Source: Chloroherpetonaceae bacterium (lineage in GTDB: Bacteria > Bacteroidota > Chlorobiia > Chlorobiales > Thermochlorobacteraceae). Taken from it: a DNA stretch of 64,000 nucleotides. Each line of letters begins with the position of its first letter. The stretch's first letter is position 1. The stretch lies in the NCBI GenBank assembly GCA_033763895.1, contig JANRJQ010000014.1, positions 297,738-361,737 on the forward strand, in the 5' to 3' direction. A program made the translations under genes and the position numbers. The notes below the pieces were generated by a model. It worked only from the letters and a program-made list of their open reading frames with translations, was not told where the DNA came from and did no database searches. Below are positions 18,970 through 27,768 of the stretch, in pieces.

Positions 18970-20112
18970 TTAGTTATTGAGTCGGTAAGGCATCACGAGC
19001 ATCAGGATATCTTCCGGTTTTTTTTCTTTGGTTTCATCGTGTTTTGGCTTAACGATGGTCGCTCGGGTTGGAGAGCTGAATTCAAAAACGACATCTTCGG
19101 TTTCTAAATGGTCGAGTGCATCGGCGATAAGGTCGGATTTAAATCCGATGAGCATTCCGTCGTTTTTATATTCACAGAGCAACGTTTCTTCCGCAAATGA
19201 GCCTTCGTTTTGATTTTCTGCGGATACCTTAATAGTATTTTCACTGACTTGAAGCCTCACATCACGCCGATCGGAGTAGCGCCCAACGCGGCGAACGGTT
19301 TGGAACATTTCTTGCCTCTTGATGACGAGTCGCTTGTCATTTTCGAGCGGAATGACGGCTTCATAGTTTGGATAGTTTTCAGCAATCAAGCTTGCAATCA
19401 GTCGAACATCACCACATTCAAATGAGATGCGTTGGACTTTTAAGTCAAAAGTCAGCACCACTTCACCTTCTCCCGGAAGCACGCGCGCTGCAACAGAAAG
19501 CACACGGTGTGGAATAATCACTTTTGTTTTTTCTTTGGCACCGGTATCGAATTTCTTTGTTGCTCGAACCAAGCGTTGCCCGTCGGTCGCGACAGCCCGC
19601 AGCATTTTTGGTTCCAATTCAAAAAGCACACCGGTCATTGAAGGTCGCATGCTATCGGTACTTACAGCAAAGAGTGTTTTATCGGCAATGTCTTTGAGTT
19701 GCAAGACATCAAGCTTAATTTCAAGGTCATTTGATTTGATAATATCTTCCTTCTCAGTTTTTTCACTTCCTCCGGCCACTTTATAACTTCCAAGATTGGT
19801 TTTAATCGAGAAACTCATTGTTCCTTCGGCTTCCTTTTGCTCTGCTTTGAAATCAGCTTGGGCATCATAGAGGTTGCTGACGGCTTCATTGAATCTTCGT
19901 GAGGGAAGCGCAATTGCACCGTTTCCATCACCCTCAACCGTGAGCCTGCGGGAAAGCGAAAACTCGCCATCTGAGGCAAATACTGTGAGTGTATTATTTT
20001 CTAAAGTGAGTGCAATGGAATCAAAGCGTGGGTCGGCGGCTTTTGCCGGAAGAACAAGGGTTGCATGACTGACAGCTTCTGACAGCTTTTTAATGGAAGT
20101 GGAAAATTTCAT
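18970..20112 (-). CDS. dnaN: DNA polymerase III beta sliding clamp
   Basis: The ring-shaped processivity clamp of the replicative polymerase. The 380-aa length and three-domain architecture fit. Recognisable segments are MKFSTSIKKLSEAVSHA, ALPSRRFNEAVSNL, DSMRPSMTGVLFEL, ATDGQRLVRA and a C-terminal VMPYRLNN, which corresponds to the conserved MPMR-like end that lines the clamp's protein-binding cleft. The ATG start gives a canonical N-terminus. dnaA, which usually sits next to dnaN, is not in the window. The 380-bp region upstream is full of DnaA boxes, so the gene is probably transcribed out of the origin region and may be DnaA-regulated. Confidence 0.96.
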   Translation of the reverse strand: MKFSTSIKKLSEAVSHATLVLPAKAADPRFDSIALTLENNTLTVFASDGEFSLSRRLTVEGDGNGAIALPSRRFNEAVSNLYDAQADFKAEQKEAEGTMSFSIKTNLGSYKVAGGSEKTEKEDIIKSNDLEIKLDVLQLKDIADKTLFAVSTDSMRPSMTGVLFELEPKMLRAVATDGQRLVRATKKFDTGAKEKTKVIIPHRVLSVAARVLPGEGEVVLTFDLKVQRISFECGDVRLIASLIAENYPNYEAVIPLENDKRLVIKRQEMFQTVRRVGRYSDRRDVRLQVSENTIKVSAENQNEGSFAEETLLCEYKNDGMLIGFKSDLIADALDHLETEDVVFEFSSPTRATIVKPKHDETKEKKPEDILMLVMPYRLNN

Positions 20113-20493
20113 TCTTTCTTTCTTCTTCTTTTAAATTTTTTAGATGAATTGTTTTAATACGTTGTGCTTGTGGAAATCTGAATAACTTGTTTGATATACG
20201 GATAAATATCGGTAATATCATGTCTTACGGGAGAAGAAGATATTCACATAATACTTATGACTATGTGAATAAGTATTCATTTTATCCACATAAAATAAAA
20301 GTCAGTTTCGAAGTTAGTCATTTATCCACTTTCTTTCAACAGGATATTCACCCTTTCTTCATATCTATCCACATTGTTTTCCACTTGGGGATAAGTGTCT
20401 TGAATTCGATGAGAGATAAGAGATTTACATAAAAAAGCGCTTTCGTTGCTTGGTCTTAATTTTATTCTGATCTGAAAATTTTTTTCAATCAAA
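20113..20493. other. oriC: Putative chromosomal replication origin (DnaA-box cluster)
   Basis: An AT-rich intergenic region directly upstream of dnaN. One perfect DnaA box TTATCCACA lies at 20282-20290. Variants are TTATTCACA (minus strand, 20264-20272), TTATCCACT (20322-20330), CTATCCACA (20365-20373), TTTTCCACT (20377-20385), TTATCCCCA (minus, 20386-20394), ATATTCACA (20240-20248) and a weaker minus-strand ATTTCCACA (20169-20177). About eight sites in 230 bp is far above chance. AT-rich tracts at 20123-20160 and 20285-20300 could serve for unwinding. It could instead be a DnaA-controlled dnaN promoter; parS sites and mnmG within 12 kb favour the origin reading. Confidence 0.8.
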
Positions 20494-20496
20494 GTG

Positions 20497-20958
20497 ATGA
20501 CAAATATGATTCAAGAATCGTTTCAATATAGCTCTCCGGAGCTTGAGCCAAAGGTGGTTGGTCTTGGCGGTGTATTCTTTTTTTCGGATGATCCGGCGAA
20601 ATCGCGCGAGTGGTATGCCACGCATTTAGGACTTGCGGTGAACGATTACGGTTCGTCGTTTGAGTTTCGCAATGCGAATCGACCGGAAGAAATTAACTAC
20701 TTGCAGTGGTCGCCTTTTAAGAAAGGCGACGCCTATTTTGCTCCGTCCACAAAGGAATTTATGATTAACTACCGCGTTCAAAATCTTGAAGGTTTAGTGA
20801 ATAAGTTAAAAGGAAATGGTGTAACGGTGCTGGACGAAATTGCGGTATATGACTACGGTAAGTTCGTTCATATTCTTGATGCTGAAGGAAACAAGATTGA
20901 ACTCTGGGAGCCCGTAGATCATGTCTTTACGGCAATGGGCGGCGAGACGACGAAGTAA
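20497..20958 (+). CDS. VOC-superfamily (glyoxalase/bleomycin-resistance fold) protein
   Basis: A protein of about 153 aa with one vicinal-oxygen-chelate domain: GVFFFSDDPAKSREWYATHL (about 28-47) is the first beta-alpha unit, and KFVHILDAEGNKIELWEP near the C-terminus carries the usual metal-ligand glutamate. Such proteins act as dimeric metal-dependent lyases, isomerases or drug-binding proteins; the substrate cannot be read from the sequence. The start is ATG 20497 (or the adjacent GTG). It stands alone on the plus strand next to the putative origin. Confidence 0.85.
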   Translation: MTNMIQESFQYSSPELEPKVVGLGGVFFFSDDPAKSREWYATHLGLAVNDYGSSFEFRNANRPEEINYLQWSPFKKGDAYFAPSTKEFMINYRVQNLEGLVNKLKGNGVTVLDEIAVYDYGKFVHILDAEGNKIELWEPVDHVFTAMGGETTK

Positions 20959-21045
20959 ATGCCGATTTCAATTCTATCACTACAAGTCATATGAATTGAT
21001 TGACTATTTTCATTTCATTATCAATACCTAAACACACGATAATCT

Positions 21046-23013
21046 ATGAGGAAATATCGCCACTTTGTCGCTTTGATAATCGTCCCATTGATAACTGCCT
21101 TTCATGCCAATGCAGTGACAAGAACAGTGAGTAATAATCCCCAATTTACTGCGGCATTTACAACCATTGCAGCTGCAATCACGGCATCGTCGGATGGTGA
21201 TACCATTGTTGTTGTTGGTTCTTCTACCATATACGATGCCAATTTAGTGATTGCGAAACAGCTTGTGATCATTGGACCCGGCTATCTTTTGGATCAAAAC
21301 ATCGGATTAAACCCTAACCCTCAAGCAGCAACGATAGGGAATAATCCAACTTTTGCAGCCGGCTCTAGTGGCTCAAGTATTCAAGGGATGAGATTTATAA
21401 ATGTATTTACAATTGCTGCAGACGTGTCTGATATTTCAGTGATTCGTTGTATGACGGGTAATGGGTATGGCGCAACTTTTGCGGGGCAAATAAATATCGG
21501 GAAGAAGTGTAATAATATTTTGATTCAGCAATGCTTTATGGCAACCCGAATCAGTATGGCCGATAGTTGTGCAAATTTTACTTATCGAAACAACATGAGT
21601 TATGAAATCATTTTTGCACCCGCTTCTACCACCAATATGATTTTCGAGTATAACTTGATTGGCGGCAATATCGGGCTTTCAGTATTTAATGCAACGATTC
21701 GCAATAATATTTATCAGAATTCAGCATCAATTGCAAATGTGGCAAATAATGTTTTTCAAAATAACATATTCACCGGCGCACAAATTCCGGTTGGGACGCT
21801 CGCCTCAAATCAGTTTAATGTGAATTTCACTTCAGTGGTTGTTGGAGACAGTGCCAATTCACCCGACGGGATTTATCGCTTGAAGCTTGGTTCTCCTGCT
21901 CTTGGTGCCGGAGTCAATGGAAGCGATATCGGGCCTTTTGGCGGGGAGACACCGTATCAGATTTCCGGTGTGCCGATTGGTGGATTTGGAAATCATGTGA
22001 CATTAAACGGCATAAATGATTATATCCAAATTTCTGATCGAGTTGAACTTCGCCCTGCAGCTGTAACAATTGAATCAAGAATTAACCTCATTGCTTTTCC
22101 CACTCAAAATATTATTGGAATTGTTATCAAGCGGACGGGTCAAGTCACGAATAATGCCAATTGGCAACTTGAACTTTTCAATCAGAATAATATTCGGTTC
22201 AGTTACTATGATGGTTCTGTATGGCGAAATGTCGATACAAATACCCAACCGATTGCAAACTTAAATGAGTGGTATCATGTTGCCGCCACGTTTGAATCCG
22301 GGACGGCACGTCTTTATGTGAATGGGAACCTTCTCACCACTCAAACCGGATTGCCTGCAATTAGGACTGACTATGCCGGACAGGTGCAAATTGGGCGTGG
22401 GTTTGAAGGTTACTTCAATGGGAAAATTGATGAAGTACGTATTTGGAACAAAGCACGAAGCCAATCGGACATTCAATCAACAGCCCAAAGTATCTTGCGA
22501 GGCAACGACGCCGGCTTAGTTGCATATTATACTTTCAATGAGAATACATTGAATGGTCAGGGTAGGCAAGTCTTAAATCGCTCTACATCCGTTTCTACAA
22601 GACACGATGCGACTTCATTGAACGGATTATCGTTTGGGACTGAACTAACGCCTATTTTTCTCCCGCCAACTCAACCGCTTTCGATTCAACTTAAAGATAC
22701 AAAGCGTCAAAATTTCTTTTTATCTCAAAACTACCCCAATCCATTCAATCCTGCAACAACAATTCAGTATCAACTACCTTTCGGCGGCGAAGTGAAGTTG
22801 GTGGTGTATGATATGCTTGGGCGCGAGGTGCAGACGCTGGTGAACACAAGGCAAAACGCGGGCAGCTATCAAGCGAGATTCAACGCAAGCAATGTTTCAA
22901 GCGGCGTGTATTTTTATAAGCTTGAAGCGCGCTCGGCGGATTCGCGGGCAAGCGCGACGATTGGAGCGTCCTCTAATTTTGTGCAAACGAGAAAGATGCT
23001 CTTAGTGAAATAA
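21046..23013 (+). CDS. Secreted LamG-domain protein with type IX secretion signal
   Basis: A 655-aa exported protein. Residues 1-23 form a signal peptide ending at NAVTRT. Residues 30-300 are rich in short N/I/F repeats (IRNNIYQN, FQNNIFTG) typical of a right-handed beta-helix (pectin-lyase-like). About 313-475 is a LamG/concanavalin-like domain (LNGINDYIQISD, NEWYHVAATFESGTARLYVNG, GKIDEVRIWNKARS). The last 95 residues are a T9SS type A sorting domain: SQNYPNPFNPATTIQYQLP followed by VVYDMLGREVQTLVNTRQ and SGVYFYKLEA. It is therefore expected to be moved across the outer membrane and anchored or released at the surface. Likely role: binding or adhesion; no catalytic site seen. Confidence 0.9.
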   Translation: MRKYRHFVALIIVPLITAFHANAVTRTVSNNPQFTAAFTTIAAAITASSDGDTIVVVGSSTIYDANLVIAKQLVIIGPGYLLDQNIGLNPNPQAATIGNNPTFAAGSSGSSIQGMRFINVFTIAADVSDISVIRCMTGNGYGATFAGQINIGKKCNNILIQQCFMATRISMADSCANFTYRNNMSYEIIFAPASTTNMIFEYNLIGGNIGLSVFNATIRNNIYQNSASIANVANNVFQNNIFTGAQIPVGTLASNQFNVNFTSVVVGDSANSPDGIYRLKLGSPALGAGVNGSDIGPFGGETPYQISGVPIGGFGNHVTLNGINDYIQISDRVELRPAAVTIESRINLIAFPTQNIIGIVIKRTGQVTNNANWQLELFNQNNIRFSYYDGSVWRNVDTNTQPIANLNEWYHVAATFESGTARLYVNGNLLTTQTGLPAIRTDYAGQVQIGRGFEGYFNGKIDEVRIWNKARSQSDIQSTAQSILRGNDAGLVAYYTFNENTLNGQGRQVLNRSTSVSTRHDATSLNGLSFGTELTPIFLPPTQPLSIQLKDTKRQNFFLSQNYPNPFNPATTIQYQLPFGGEVKLVVYDMLGREVQTLVNTRQNAGSYQARFNASNVSSGVYFYKLEARSADSRASATIGASSNFVQTRKMLLVK

Positions 23014-23059
23014 TTCGATATCAGACATAAAACAAACAAGCAAAAAGGGAGAAACAACG

Positions 23060-23218
23060 ATGCAAATGGGAGATAAACTCTTGGCAAAAGGCATTTTAAC
23101 TTCCGATCAATTGGCGCAAGCCCTTGCTGAACAAGCCAAGACAAAAGAGCGACTTGGCGATGTGATTGTGAAGCTTGGGTTTTCGACGAAAGAGAAAATT
23201 GATGCGGCGCTCGCGTGA
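23060..23218 (+). CDS. Stand-alone MshEN/GspE N-terminal-like mini-protein
   Basis: A 52-aa protein, MQMGDKLLAKGILTSDQLAQ onward, with GDVIVKLGFSTKEKIDAALA at the end. The pattern LGxxLxxxGxLTxxQLxxAL...LGxxLVxLGxxxxxxIxxAL is the N-terminal domain of type II/IV pilus ATPases (MshEN), known in some proteins to bind cyclic-di-GMP. Here it occurs as a complete short gene with a GGGAGA ribosome site 9 nt upstream. It follows the T9SS-secreted protein by 46 bases and may be co-transcribed with it. The gene is too short for many gene finders. Confidence 0.7.
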   Translation: MQMGDKLLAKGILTSDQLAQALAEQAKTKERLGDVIVKLGFSTKEKIDAALA

Positions 23219-23245
23219 GAGAGCGAAATGGAATTCATCGATTTC

Positions 23246-23665
23246 TCAACATAAATACATTGGAAATTCATTGATAAATTCCGAGGGTTTTATGATAGGT
23301 ATTTTTTGAAATGGGTTGAGAACAAGTAAATCTTTATCTCCACTAACTATACATGATGCTTTGCACTCAATGGCCAGATTCAAAAATTTAATATCGTTGA
23401 TATCTCTACAAACATTCACAAGAGTTGTTTTTATATTGATGATTTCAGATGATTCAATAAGTTGATTAGCTCTTGAAAGTCGTTCTGTTAAAGGAAGATA
23501 TTTATTGAACTTTTCTCGTTGAATTGCTAGGAGATATTCTTCTTTTGTAATTTCTGAGAAAATAATTGTACCGAGTTTTTTCGCTTTATCAAGTGCTTGG
23601 GCTGGAACACTCTCTGTTTTGATAATCGCGCTAACCAATGTATTTGTATCAAATACAAATAGCAT
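23246..23665 (-). CDS. PIN-domain toxin, COG1569-type
   Basis: A 139-aa single-domain PIN ribonuclease. Acidic active-site residues are visible: D6 in FVFDTNTL, E43 in EITKEEY, the Asp of CRDINDIKFLNLA (about 91-94) and SGDKDLLVL near 110. This subfamily (putative toxin, PIN family) pairs with a small upstream antitoxin, present here 6 bases upstream. The pair is on the minus strand between the secreted protein and the antiporter. Confidence 0.88.
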   Translation of the reverse strand: MLFVFDTNTLVSAIIKTESVPAQALDKAKKLGTIIFSEITKEEYLLAIQREKFNKYLPLTERLSRANQLIESSEIINIKTTLVNVCRDINDIKFLNLAIECKASCIVSGDKDLLVLNPFQKIPIIKPSEFINEFPMYLC

Positions 23666-23671
23666 GAATTC

Positions 23672-23956
23672 CTACTTCATAAAGTCTTCAAAAACTTCAG
23701 CTTCTAAGTGAGTTAAGAAACTAATTTCTTCTCTCTTTACACCAGCTTCCGCTAAAACAATTGCTAATTCCAGTTTTTCGATACCTGACGGAAAAACCTG
23801 TCCCTCTAAAACTGCCTTAATTGATTTCTCTGCTAATATCTTTTGTGCAGATTGAGGAAGTGATAACCACCTTTTTGCGAGTTGGTCATCAAGCGTGATG
23901 GTATGCGTCTCTTTTTCTGTTGATAAATTTGTTCCCGAATCAATACGAATAATCAT
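23672..23956 (-). CDS. Probable antitoxin of the PIN toxin
   Basis: A 94-aa acidic protein. The first part (MIIRIDSGTNLSTEKETHTI, then TLDDQLAKRWLSLP) could form a DNA-binding strand-helix-helix. The rest is helical (KLELAIVLAEAGVKREEIS, LTHLEAEVFEDFMK) and probably wraps the toxin. It is assigned by position: it lies 6 bases upstream of the PIN gene and is of antitoxin size. I do not recognise a named antitoxin family. Confidence 0.65.
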   Translation of the reverse strand: MIIRIDSGTNLSTEKETHTITLDDQLAKRWLSLPQSAQKILAEKSIKAVLEGQVFPSGIEKLELAIVLAEAGVKREEISFLTHLEAEVFEDFMK

Positions 23957-24050
23957 AAGTTCTAATTTAGGTTCATTCCTAAGTGTCTAATAAAATACTA
24001 CCCAATTCCTTCTCACCAAATTGAAATATGAAGTGCAAAATTCAATTTCC

Positions 24051-25769
24051 CTAAGGCAAGATTTCACTTCGTGCCATTAATTCTTTATAACTTTGCGTTT
24101 CTTTGCCTTCTTTTCGCCACGAAAAGGATTTCTCAAGAATCTCCGTTAGTTGTTCAGAAACGCGAATCCTTGGAATCACCACATAATCTGCGCCGGCATT
24201 GTATAGGTCAACCGCATATTGAACATCTTCAGAAATGACAATAACCTTTGCCTTTGGAGCATGTTTTTTTGCAGATTTTAAGATGTTCATGTTTGATGTC
24301 CCTTTTAGAAGCGAATCCGGCACGGTGGAAATGATGACCTCGGCGTGTTCAATTCCTAAGTGATGCAAGGTTTCAAAGTGAGAGATATCGCCATACTGCC
24401 CATCGAATCCAAGTGCTTGGATTTTTTGAAGCACTGTGGGGTTGTAGTCAATTACTCGGATGCTGTTTTTAAGCGGGTTTCCGGTCGTTTCAATTTGGTG
24501 CACCAACGCGCTGGCATACTTGAAGAATCCGAGGATGAACACGCCTTTGGTATGAAAATCTTTTGAATCCTCCGCATCGATTCGTTCTTGCCACCCAAGC
24601 TTTTTGAATACTGGTACAAGCGATAAATAAATTCCGTGACTTTGCTTAATACAATAAGTTGAAAGTACCGCCGTGATGACCAGCGTAAAAACAATCACCG
24701 ATACGGTTTCATCTGATATATGATTAAAGCCGAGCCCAATTGAAAATGCCACAAGAGAAAACTCCGAGACCTGTGCAAGGTTAAGGCTTGAAACCAAGCT
24801 AACACGCGGACCCTCGCCAAGCCCCATCAATACAGGGAAAACGGAGATCAATCGGCTGATTAAAACAATTGCTGTAAGCCCAAGTGCAGCGAGAAGGATG
24901 CCCACAGTCGGCATCGGAATAGCCATTCCGAGTGCCACCAGAAAAAGCATAATGAAGAAATCTCGGATGTTAATCACCTTTGCCACCACATCCAAGTTGT
25001 ACGGGAATGTTGAAATCGAAAGCCCGGCAATAAGTGCGCCCATTTCTTTTGAAAGCCCCGCCAGTGTTGCAAGTGAAGCCACGAGAAAGCACCACGCGAG
25101 TGACGCCACAAGCATAAACTCCGGCATTTTTGCAATTGTGTTAAAAAGCGAGGGTAGAACATACTTGCTCAAGAGAAGGCAGAATACAACCAAAGCCACG
25201 CCTTTCCCAAACGAGCCTAAAAGCGTAAGGACTTCGGGATTTTGTAGGTTGGGTTGCACCGCTAAAAAGATAATTGCCCAAATATCTTGAAAAACCAAAA
25301 CGCCCAATGTTATCCGCCCCGCGATGGTATCGAGCTCATGCTTTTCATAAAGCGCTTTCACCACAATCATCGTAGAGCTGATGGATAGCCCAAATGACAA
25401 ATAGAAAAGCTCAAATTGGCCGTTTTGATTGCGAAATCCCACAAGCCATAATATTGCCGCGGTTATTGCCGCTGCAATAGGTGCTTGTAAAAGCCCTGTA
25501 ATGGCTACGGCTTTCCCGGCCTTGAAGAGTTTTTTGAGATCAATTTCTAAACCGATGATAAAGAGAAGAAGTATGAGTCCGATTTCAGAGATGGATTGAA
25601 TCTGCTCTTCACTTTGAACCCAACCGAACCCGATTTTGGGGCCAATAACGACGCCGGCAACGATATAGGCCACAAGCAGCGGTAACTTGAGAAAACGGGC
25701 AATAAACGCAAGCGCTGTGGCTGATATAACACTAACCGCGATGGCAGAAAGCAAGTCTCCGTGATGCAT
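24051..25769 (-). CDS. CPA2-type cation:proton antiporter with RCK domain (KefB-like)
   Basis: An inner-membrane monovalent cation/proton antiporter of 572 aa. The first 385 residues contain about 12 hydrophobic segments and the CPA2 landmarks YIVAGVVIGPK, LLLFIIGLEIDLKKLF and GALIAGLSIS. Residues about 408-540 form a TrkA-N/RCK nucleotide-binding domain (GVFILGFFKYASALV, VIDYNPTVLQKIQALGFDGQ, AEVIISTVPD). The GxGxxG nucleotide loop is degenerate here (GFFKYAS), so NAD(H) control may be lost or altered. The gene is monocistronic by spacing. K+ or Na+ specificity cannot be told from the sequence. Confidence 0.9.
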   Translation of the reverse strand: MHHGDLLSAIAVSVISATALAFIARFLKLPLLVAYIVAGVVIGPKIGFGWVQSEEQIQSISEIGLILLLFIIGLEIDLKKLFKAGKAVAITGLLQAPIAAAITAAILWLVGFRNQNGQFELFYLSFGLSISSTMIVVKALYEKHELDTIAGRITLGVLVFQDIWAIIFLAVQPNLQNPEVLTLLGSFGKGVALVVFCLLLSKYVLPSLFNTIAKMPEFMLVASLAWCFLVASLATLAGLSKEMGALIAGLSISTFPYNLDVVAKVINIRDFFIMLFLVALGMAIPMPTVGILLAALGLTAIVLISRLISVFPVLMGLGEGPRVSLVSSLNLAQVSEFSLVAFSIGLGFNHISDETVSVIVFTLVITAVLSTYCIKQSHGIYLSLVPVFKKLGWQERIDAEDSKDFHTKGVFILGFFKYASALVHQIETTGNPLKNSIRVIDYNPTVLQKIQALGFDGQYGDISHFETLHHLGIEHAEVIISTVPDSLLKGTSNMNILKSAKKHAPKAKVIVISEDVQYAVDLYNAGADYVVIPRIRVSEQLTEILEKSFSWRKEGKETQSYKELMARSEILP

Positions 25770-25885
25770 GTGTGTGATAAATTTCTATTGGGTTTAAACA
25801 AAGCAGGAATTGTAAAGATGCATCTTAATTTTCGAACGACCAATAAAAGACAATGACTTGAAATAATTTATTTTTCAAAATTCTT

Positions 25886-26695
25886 TTATTTCAATTCTTT
25901 CTTCAAAAACTTTATCACGCGGCTTCTTGAACTAATGGCGGCTTTGGCTTCGATGCCGTTTTTGGGCCTCATAAAGCCTCGACGTGCGCCGGCGTGAATG
26001 CGAAAATCAAAGTCAAGAAATTTTCCTCGCCCGCAGGCAATTAATCGCTGCTTAAAGTTTTTGACTGCATCGGGCGGTGTCCCGAGATCCTTTTCTCCAA
26101 AATTTCCAATGAGAGGTAAAAGGTAAGGTGGTAATATTTTTTGAAATAAATCGGATGTTGGCGTGAAGGGCAACGCTGCTATGGTTATGGCTGCGGCTGT
26201 AAATTTTGTTGGGAGAATGGTGTCGGCTAATAGGGCTTCAACGGCGGCTGTTGCACCCATTCCGATTCCGTAAACCCCAATCTTTATTGGCTTTCCTTCT
26301 GCTTGTGCAAGAAGCGTGTCACGGGCAATGTTTAAGAGTGAAATAAAAGCACCTTCAGGTTGTGCGCGTTCGATTTCATGCGCTTCCATCGCGTCTTCCG
26401 GTACACGTCCTAAAAGATCAGGTGCGATAACTGTAAACCCGGCATTCGCAATCTCTTTACACCACAATAGCGCAAGCGAATCCAAACCCCATTCATCGTG
26501 CAAGTAAATGACAGCCCCCACTTGTTTCCGTTTAGTTTGAATTTCATTATGAAGAGGGTCGATTATTGCTGCACGATGGGTTTGGTTCAATTTAATCCAA
26601 CGGACTTGTGTCTGCGATTGCGCCGGCAAAGGATTTAGAAATTGTATGCAATACAAAAATATGAGGACTCTGAGTTTAATAACGATAAGCTTCAT
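25886..26695 (-). CDS. Exported dienelactone-hydrolase-like protein lacking catalytic residues
   Basis: A 269-aa alpha/beta-hydrolase fold protein with an N-terminal signal or anchor (hydrophobic LIVIKLRVLIFLYCIQF, then AQSQ). It keeps the DLH scaffold: VIYLHDEWGLD, FTVIAPDLLGR and GNFGEKDLGTPPD with the catalytic-acid Asp. The nucleophile elbow, however, reads YGIGMGA where the family has GFCxGG or GFSxGG, so the Cys/Ser is Gly. The usual catalytic-His segment reads HAGARRGFM, where an AxHGF pattern is expected. It is probably a non-enzymatic or altered family member. Confidence 0.75.
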   Translation of the reverse strand: MKLIVIKLRVLIFLYCIQFLNPLPAQSQTQVRWIKLNQTHRAAIIDPLHNEIQTKRKQVGAVIYLHDEWGLDSLALLWCKEIANAGFTVIAPDLLGRVPEDAMEAHEIERAQPEGAFISLLNIARDTLLAQAEGKPIKIGVYGIGMGATAAVEALLADTILPTKFTAAAITIAALPFTPTSDLFQKILPPYLLPLIGNFGEKDLGTPPDAVKNFKQRLIACGRGKFLDFDFRIHAGARRGFMRPKNGIEAKAAISSRSRVIKFLKKELK

Positions 26696-26849
26696 TTGGT
26701 ACTAAGTTTTATTGGTATGCTTGTTTTACGGGTAACCATTCAAAAAAACCCGTATCAAATCTGTATATTTCGCACCCTCAAGGATAATCGAAGTTTCTAA
26801 TTTAATCAATTGAGCTGTGAAGGCTTGATTTTATTACTGTTTTCAGTGT

Positions 26850-27665
26850 ATGCAATACGACCCGATAAAACGAAGCATAGGCAATGTCGTGCGTGAAAAT
26901 GTGTTACTCCGGAAGATATTCTATTTTTTACTTGGCGTTCTTTTTCTTCGTGAGTGGTATGTCAAGCGCGAATTGGCATCGAGATTAAGAGGCGGACGGT
27001 TCGCAATGTACGATGCAGGTTCGGGGTTTGGTCAATATTCCTATTATGTTGCTTCACATTTCCCTGATGCTGAGGTATATGCCGTTGATGTGAAAGAGGA
27101 GCAAATTGATGATTGCAAAAAATTCTTCTCTGCGGCGGGATTGCGCAATGCTCAATTTGCTGTGGAAGATTTAACGAAGGTCACGCATCATAATAAATTT
27201 GATGTGATTCTTTCAGTCGATGTGATGGAGCACATTTTAGATGATGTGGCAGTCTTTCGAAATTTTCACCGAGCATTAAAAGAGGGAGGCACACTCATTA
27301 TTAACACCCCATCCGATTTGGCGGAAGATCATGACCACGACGACCACGCGCACGAAGGAAGTATGACTTTCGTTGATGAACACGTTCGCGATGGCTACAG
27401 CCCGAAGGATATCACAGAGAAATTAACCGTCGCCGGTTTTACTGAAATTCGCACTTCCTACACCTATGGGTTTTGGGGAAATTTGTATTGGCACTTGGCA
27501 TTGAAAGTACCGCTTACTTTACTTGGTTTTTCAAAACTACTTTTTATTTTTCTTCCGATGTATTATTTGCTCACCTTCCCATTTGCTTTGGTTTTTATGA
27601 CTCTTGATATAAACTCAATGAATGAAACGGGGTCTGGAATTATGGTCGTGGCAAAAAAAGGTTAG
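26850..27665 (+). CDS. Class I SAM-dependent methyltransferase, membrane-associated
   Basis: A 271-aa methyltransferase. SAM motif I reads MYDAGSGFGQYSYYV (about 53-67), followed by AVDVKEEQIDDCKKFF and FDVILSVDVMEHI, the post-II and motif-IV region of UbiG/COQ3-like enzymes. A His/Asp-rich insert (EDHDHDDHAHEG) sits at about 158-170. The C-terminus has one or two strongly hydrophobic segments (LLFIFLPMYYLLTFPFALVF), suggesting membrane attachment and a lipid-like substrate. The gene is alone, with 154 bp of upstream region after a divergent gene. Substrate unknown. Confidence 0.82.
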   Translation: MQYDPIKRSIGNVVRENVLLRKIFYFLLGVLFLREWYVKRELASRLRGGRFAMYDAGSGFGQYSYYVASHFPDAEVYAVDVKEEQIDDCKKFFSAAGLRNAQFAVEDLTKVTHHNKFDVILSVDVMEHILDDVAVFRNFHRALKEGGTLIINTPSDLAEDHDHDDHAHEGSMTFVDEHVRDGYSPKDITEKLTVAGFTEIRTSYTYGFWGNLYWHLALKVPLTLLGFSKLLFIFLPMYYLLTFPFALVFMTLDINSMNETGSGIMVVAKKG

Positions 27666-27768
27666 TGAATTATTTAACCAAAATGTTTCAGGTTCCTTAA
27701 GTATTGGATGCTTTTGAAACTTAGTTTAATTTTGAGCGTTATTCAATTTTATTTTAATAATTTTAGGT

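Noticed and set aside
20187..20432. 81-aa plus-strand open frame over the DnaA-box region
   Set aside because: It consists of box-rich intergenic DNA with no ribosome site and no protein-like pattern; the non-coding origin reading is better.
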